Source: Roseitalea sp. MMSF_3546
GTDB lineage: Bacteria; Pseudomonadota; Alphaproteobacteria; Rhizobiales; Rhizobiaceae
Direction: 5' to 3'
Length of the DNA stretch: 64,000 nt
Assembly: GCF_030732865.1 (NCBI RefSeq)
Contig: NZ_JASHKB010000008.1
Span: 62,001 to 126,000, forward strand
Shown: piece after piece, positions 60,426 to 64,000 of the stretch
Layout of the letters: each line of letters starts with the position of its first letter
How positions within the stretch are numbered: position 1 is the first letter of the stretch
Translations under genes and position numbers: made by a program
Notes under the pieces: generated by a model
Databases searched by the model: none
The model's input: only the letters and a program-made list of their open reading frames with translations
Told to the model about the DNA's origin: nothing

Positions 60426-60875
60426 TCAGCTCAAGACCGGCTTTTGCTCCCAGTAGCCGGGCAGGCCGCCGCAATAGGTGGGAACGTTGATCGAATCGTC
60501 GACCGCAGCATACATCAGCGCGTCGGGATAGCCGATCCGCACGCTCTCGCCGTCTTCGCCATCGCCCGGCTCGTACACGCCGGTGTAAAGCGCCTTGAGA
60601 ACGCGCTTGCGCAGCGGCTCGGGGATCGGGTCGCGCTGGGCCACGGCGCGCCTGTCGCCTTCCGGCATGCGGTTGGCCAGACGGGTCAGCAGCGTCCGGG
60701 GCAGCGGGTCGAACCCCGACAGTTCACGGCAACGGGCGGCGAAGTCGGCGAAACCGATGAAATCGCCGGCGCCCGGTGCGGGCTGTGCCGCCGCCGTGAT
60801 CGGGGCCAGAAAGGCGGCCGTGCCCAGCATGGTGAAGCTGCGGCGGGTGAGGCGGTGTCGGTCGTCCATCGTCAT
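60426..60875 (-). CDS. FAD-dependent sugar dehydrogenase complex small subunit
   Basis: The 149-residue protein starts with a Tat signal (LTRRSFTMLGTAAFLAPITAAAQ). It then has GFADFAARCRELSGFDPLPRTLLTRL and YTGVYEPGD-GES-VRIGYPDALMY, of the FAD-SLDH/gluconate 2-dehydrogenase subunit 3 family. In known complexes this subunit carries the flavoprotein to the periplasm by the Tat route. Its ATG overlaps the cytochrome stop (ATGA), so the three subunits are coupled. Confidence 0.83.
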   Translation of the reverse strand: MTMDDRHRLTRRSFTMLGTAAFLAPITAAAQPAPGAGDFIGFADFAARCRELSGFDPLPRTLLTRLANRMPEGDRRAVAQRDPIPEPLRKRVLKALYTGVYEPGDGEDGESVRIGYPDALMYAAVDDSINVPTYCGGLPGYWEQKPVLS

Positions 60876-61561
60876 TGTTCCTGCTTGGCCGTCCATGCGC
60901 CATAATAGTCGGCGACGGCCTGGATTTCGCTCTGGCTGAGCTGGCCGGCATAGGCGCGCATGCGGCCCATGGTGTCCGAGCGCCGTTCGCCATTGGCATA
61001 GCGGCGCAGTTCATGGGCCAGATAGGCCGCATCCTGACCGTAAAGGACCGGGGCCAACCGCCCGCTTTGTTGTGCGGAGGGGCCGTGGCACGAAGCGCAG
61101 GGCGGAACGCCGCGTTCCCAGGCGCCTTCCAGGGCAAGGGCGCGGCCGTTCTCGTTCAGCTCGTCGGATGCCGGGGCCTGCCATTGGCCGGCGGGCGCAT
61201 CGGCGTAAAGGCGGGCCATGGCCGGCGCGCCGCCTTCGCCCAGGGCGGTGGCGGTCGACTGCATTTGCCGATGCTTGCGAAGGCCGAGCCGAAAGGCATC
61301 GAGCTGGCGGTCCAGATAGCGGGCGGGCTGGCCGTCCAGATCGGGAAAGGGTGTCTGCATCGTGCTCTGCCGGCCGGGAAGCGCCTGGCCGCTGCCGTGG
61401 CAGGACGAGCATTCCAGCAGCACATCGGCCGACTGGCCGGGGGAGGGGGACGTGGCCGCGACGATCGCCGCACCGGCAACCAGGCCCAGGCCGAGCGCCA
61501 GTCGGGCGATACGGCAAGGGCCGACGGCGCGTGCCGGCCCGCTTGCAGGCAGATGGGTCAT
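60872..61561 (-). CDS. Dihaem cytochrome c subunit of the dehydrogenase
   Basis: The 229-residue protein has an N-terminal TM or signal helix (LALGLGLVAGAAIVAA) and two CxxCH haem motifs, CSSCHG and CASCHG, each with a downstream Met (near QMQSTA and RMRAY). It is like the cytochrome subunit of membrane-bound sugar dehydrogenases, which often has three haems; only two are present here. It should pass electrons from the flavoprotein to the quinone or terminal oxidase. Its ATG overlaps the GMC stop. Confidence 0.85.
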   Translation of the reverse strand: MTHLPASGPARAVGPCRIARLALGLGLVAGAAIVAATSPSPGQSADVLLECSSCHGSGQALPGRQSTMQTPFPDLDGQPARYLDRQLDAFRLGLRKHRQMQSTATALGEGGAPAMARLYADAPAGQWQAPASDELNENGRALALEGAWERGVPPCASCHGPSAQQSGRLAPVLYGQDAAYLAHELRRYANGERRSDTMGRMRAYAGQLSQSEIQAVADYYGAWTAKQEQ

Positions 61562-63174
61562 TGCGGCCGTGCCTGCCGCACGATCTTGTCGGCCATGCGC
61601 ACGGCAAGGGCGGCGATCGTCAGCGTCGAATTGACCGATGAGCCGGACGGAAAGGTGCTCGACGAGGAAATCCACAGATTGGGATGGTCATGGGTGCGGC
61701 AGTCGCCGTCGACGACGCTGTCGCCGGGATCCTCGCCCATGATGGTCGCGCCCATGATGTGGTTGTTGCCGGAAAACCCGGTGTCGTGCTCGACCTCGTC
61801 GGCGCCGTAGAGCTCGGCCAGCCGCTCGGCGAAACGGTGCGCCTCGCGGATCGACGCCCAGGTGTAGTCATCGACGCGGTAGTGGATCTCCGGGCGGGGA
61901 ATGCCGAGCTTGTCGGTGAGCTTGTCGGTCGACGGCACGATGCGGTTGGACGGATCGGGCAGTTGCTCGTGCAACCCCCAAAGGATCATGCGGTGGGTCG
62001 AACGGTAGCGCACCTGTTCGCGCAACGCCTCGCCGGTCAGGCCTTCATCGATCGCCTCGGGCGTCACCCAGCCGACAATGTTGAAGTTGCTGGGCTGCAG
62101 CTTGCGGGCGGCGGTGGTGCGACGGAAGTCGCCATCGCGCATCGAGACCAGCCCGGACAGGATCATCGGGCCGCGGCCCGGCCACACCGGCTCGGCGCTG
62201 TACCAGCGGCTGCCCGAGCCGGGATGGTCCATCAGGTTGCGGCCGACCATGTCGGAGGAATTGCCCACGCCCTCGGGCGCGTTGTCCTGGGTCGACATCA
62301 GCATGATCTTCGGCCCCTCGATCCCGTTGGCCGCAAGCACGAACCGCTCCGCCTCGATCCGGAACTCCTCGGCCTGCGGCGTCAGGTAGCGGGCGGCCAC
62401 GATCCGGCCGTCATCGCCGACCTCGAGGAAGTGGACCACGGCGTTGGTGATCAGTTCGGCGCCGGCCGCCTCGGCCTTTTCGACCGTCATGTTGCCCGAA
62501 TACTGTGCGCCGATCGGACACAGCGGCATGCAGTTGGCGTTGCCGCAACACGGCGGCCGGCCATCCCAGATCTGGCTGTGATTGCGTGCCTGCGGGGCCG
62601 GGATCACCACTTCGCCGAGCTGTTCGGCATTGTTCTTGAATACCTGGTCAAGATAGCTCAGCGGCGCGGCGGGCAACGGATAGGGCTGCGAACGGGGACC
62701 GTCGAAGGGCGCATCGTCCGGTCCGGCAACGCCAAGCTCGAGTTCGGCCTGGTAATACCACGGCTCGATCTCGTCATAGCCGATCGGCCAGTCGCGCCCG
62801 ACGCCATAGAGCGATTTGATCCGCATGTCGTTGGGGATGAAACGCCATGTCGCCGCGCCCCAGTGCCAGGTCGTGCCGCCGACGGCGCGGATGTATTGCT
62901 GATCGTAGGGATCGGGGCCCTTCTGGACGAGGTAGTCGTCGGTGCGCGGCATGCCGGGCTGCGGCGCATGCTCGACCACGGGGTAGGGCGCCATGAGAGA
63001 CTGGTTCGCCGCCTGCCGGAAGCGCTCGAGCATCTCGGCACGGTCAAGGCGCGGCCCGCAATCGAGGATGGTCACCCGCATGCCCGCCTCCGCCGCCCGC
63101 TTGGCGACCAGAGCCCCGGCAACGCCGGCTCCGATCACGCACAGCTCAGGGCTTTGCGGCAAGGTGGTCGTCAT
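61558..63174 (-). CDS. GMC-family FAD dehydrogenase, catalytic subunit
   Basis: The 538-residue flavoprotein has ELCVIGAGVAGALVAKRAAEAG at the N-terminus, GGTTWHWGAATWRF and GMC C-terminal HDHPNLWISSSSTFPSGSSVNSTLTIAALAVRMADKI, whose Ser/Asn with FSGNNHIMG places the active site. PPCCGNANCMPLCPIGA holds a CC-x4-C motif. The same spacing ligates the 3Fe-4S cluster in FAD-glucose dehydrogenase, so a cluster is likely here. The signal comes from the small subunit. The ATG at 63174 follows GGGAG. The substrate (gluconate, sugar or alcohol) is unknown. Confidence 0.88.
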   Translation of the reverse strand: MTTTLPQSPELCVIGAGVAGALVAKRAAEAGMRVTILDCGPRLDRAEMLERFRQAANQSLMAPYPVVEHAPQPGMPRTDDYLVQKGPDPYDQQYIRAVGGTTWHWGAATWRFIPNDMRIKSLYGVGRDWPIGYDEIEPWYYQAELELGVAGPDDAPFDGPRSQPYPLPAAPLSYLDQVFKNNAEQLGEVVIPAPQARNHSQIWDGRPPCCGNANCMPLCPIGAQYSGNMTVEKAEAAGAELITNAVVHFLEVGDDGRIVAARYLTPQAEEFRIEAERFVLAANGIEGPKIMLMSTQDNAPEGVGNSSDMVGRNLMDHPGSGSRWYSAEPVWPGRGPMILSGLVSMRDGDFRRTTAARKLQPSNFNIVGWVTPEAIDEGLTGEALREQVRYRSTHRMILWGLHEQLPDPSNRIVPSTDKLTDKLGIPRPEIHYRVDDYTWASIREAHRFAERLAELYGADEVEHDTGFSGNNHIMGATIMGEDPGDSVVDGDCRTHDHPNLWISSSSTFPSGSSVNSTLTIAALAVRMADKIVRQARPQ

Positions 63175-63293
63175 GAAGATGCTCCCGTTCGCCAAGCGCA
63201 ACGCGCCGGCCAGAGGCTGGTTCCCGCCGAGCCCGAACACGCGAAAGGGCGCAGCCGTCCGCCGCGCCCCTTGTCTGCCGCCGCCCGGGGTGG

Positions 63294-63788
63294 TCAGGCG
63301 GCCTTCTGGTTGACATTGCCATTGGCGATCTGCGTCATCGTGCGATCGCCGCTATAGGCCGTGTCGAGATTCTTCTTGAGCTGCCCGGCATCCTCGGTCA
63401 GGCCCAGTCGCTGCGCGAAGGCCAGCGCCGTCCCGTAGCCGGCAATGGCGAAATGCGCCATACGCTGATACTGGGCCGCGATCATGGCATCGCGCGGATA
63501 GGGATCGTCGAATTCGGCTTCCAGCAGATCGTGCTTGATCTCGGCGACGATGCCTTCCATCGCCTCGGAGTGTTCGGTTTCGGTGTCGGCACCGTGGCGC
63601 GCCAGGAGCTGCTCCATCTCCTTCATGCCCCGCCGGATGCCTTCGACGCCCGCATCGAGCGCGCTGACCAGATGCTCGTCCTTGGCGAGATTGGCCAGCC
63701 GGCGCGTCACCGCGAGCGCCTGACGGTCGGCGCTGTACATGTCCTGCAGCTGGTGCAGATAGACGTCGTTGAGATTGCGTAGAGCCAT
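63294..63788 (-). CDS. DUF892/YciF-type ferritin-like protein
   Basis: The 164-residue protein has the DUF892 pattern [56 protein letters not shown] and DAMIAAQYQRMAHFAIAGYGTALAFAQRLG, a helical bundle with Glu/His metal-binding residues. YciF-like proteins accompany stress responses. The ATG at 63788 has GGAG nine bases before it, so it is preferred over 63794. It is 119 bp from the dehydrogenase start, on the same strand. Confidence 0.82.
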   Translation of the reverse strand: MALRNLNDVYLHQLQDMYSADRQALAVTRRLANLAKDEHLVSALDAGVEGIRRGMKEMEQLLARHGADTETEHSEAMEGIVAEIKHDLLEAEFDDPYPRDAMIAAQYQRMAHFAIAGYGTALAFAQRLGLTEDAGQLKKNLDTAYSGDRTMTQIANGNVNQKAA

Positions 63789-63896
63789 GTGCATTGTCTC
63801 CGGTTTGGTTGCTGGCCGACCAACGGAGGGCAATGGCAATCGTTCCGGGCGGTCCGGGGACGGATCGCCGCGCCCGCAGGAGCGTTCGTGCCGCGG

Positions 63897-64000
63897 TCAC
63901 CCGGTGTCGTCGGGCAGTGTGTCGTCGGGCAGTTCCTGGCGCACCTGGGCAAAGGCAAGGAAGGTGAAGATCAACGTACCGCCGACCACATTGCCCAGAA
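63897..64000 (-). CDS. Formate/nitrite transporter family protein, C-terminal fragment
   Basis: The frame enters at the window edge and ends at the TGA 63899-63897. The readable C-terminus LGNVVGGTLIFTFLAFAQVRQEL contains G-N-x-x-G-G of the FNT (FocA/NirC) channels, and the tail ends LPDDTLPDDTG, a 5-residue duplication mirrored as a 15-base direct repeat in DNA. The rest is outside the window. Confidence 0.6.
   Translation of the reverse strand, partial: LGNVVGGTLIFTFLAFAQVRQELPDDTLPDDTG

Noticed and set aside
1-64000. tRNA, rRNA, prophage, insertion-sequence transposase or CRISPR array
   Set aside because: I looked for cloverleaf ends with TTC-x-A-x-T, integrase or transposase motifs and regular repeats, and found none.

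Overview
This is a high-GC chromosomal window (no plasmid, phage, rRNA, tRNA or CRISPR signals seen) from an alphaproteobacterium, most likely of the order Hyphomicrobiales (Rhizobiales). The evidence is the gene set and order (ruvCAB, ybgC-tolQRAB-pal-cpoB-tilS-ftsH, glmM, serC-serA, purA, rpoH-rluD), the alphaproteobacterial cell-cycle proteins TrcR (DUF1013) and RcdA (DUF1465), TTAA-N7-TTAA CtrA boxes, and a serC-type leader RNA. The genus cannot be fixed from the sequence alone.

Layout. 1-3814: Holliday-junction genes ruvC, ruvA and ruvB, interrupted twice by complete VapBC-type toxin-antitoxin pairs whose toxin stops overlap the ruvA and ruvB starts. 3942-6064: an NAD(P)-binding protein and a secreted GH5 hydrolase. 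6119-15500: the Tol-Pal envelope operon, tilS and ftsH. 15657-20752: SGNH hydrolase, propionyl-CoA synthetase, SDR, VOC protein and a WYL regulator. 20801-20954: a MITE-like inverted-repeat element. 21016-26357: trcR, a phytase-like secreted protein behind a tandem Pho box, a quinone oxidoreductase, DUF1192, a candidate small RNA and rcdA with CtrA boxes. 26488-31978: glmM, an outer-membrane protein with a CtrA box, and serC-serA with leader RNA and a second MITE-like element between them. 32058-32633: a RelE/HigB-like plus HigA-like pair. 32664-39852: DMT transporter, purA, a membrane protein, rpoH, rluD and two little-known proteins.

39994-46838 is a signalling block. A six-TM hybrid histidine kinase and a DivK-like receiver face a translationally coupled pair, an alpha-oxoamine-synthase-type aminotransferase plus a receiver, and a GGDEF-EAL protein lies divergently. 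The layout recalls the Cqs/Lqs alpha-hydroxyketone signalling systems of Vibrio and Legionella and is the best candidate here for an undescribed system in this lineage. 47015-53508 holds an outer-membrane barrel, an SDR, and a coupled receiver / small membrane protein / solute-symporter-histidine-kinase operon behind an ScfR-like regulator. 53686-58785 is a complete branched-chain amino-acid-type ABC transporter. 58879-64000 holds small stress-type proteins, a flavin reductase, a three-subunit FAD dehydrogenase (small subunit, dihaem cytochrome c, GMC flavoprotein with a probable 3Fe-4S motif), a DUF892 protein and the C-terminal end of an FNT channel.

The themes are envelope integrity, cell-cycle control by CtrA, phosphate response and membrane-sensor signalling. 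All functional calls are from reading the translations; no database search was run.
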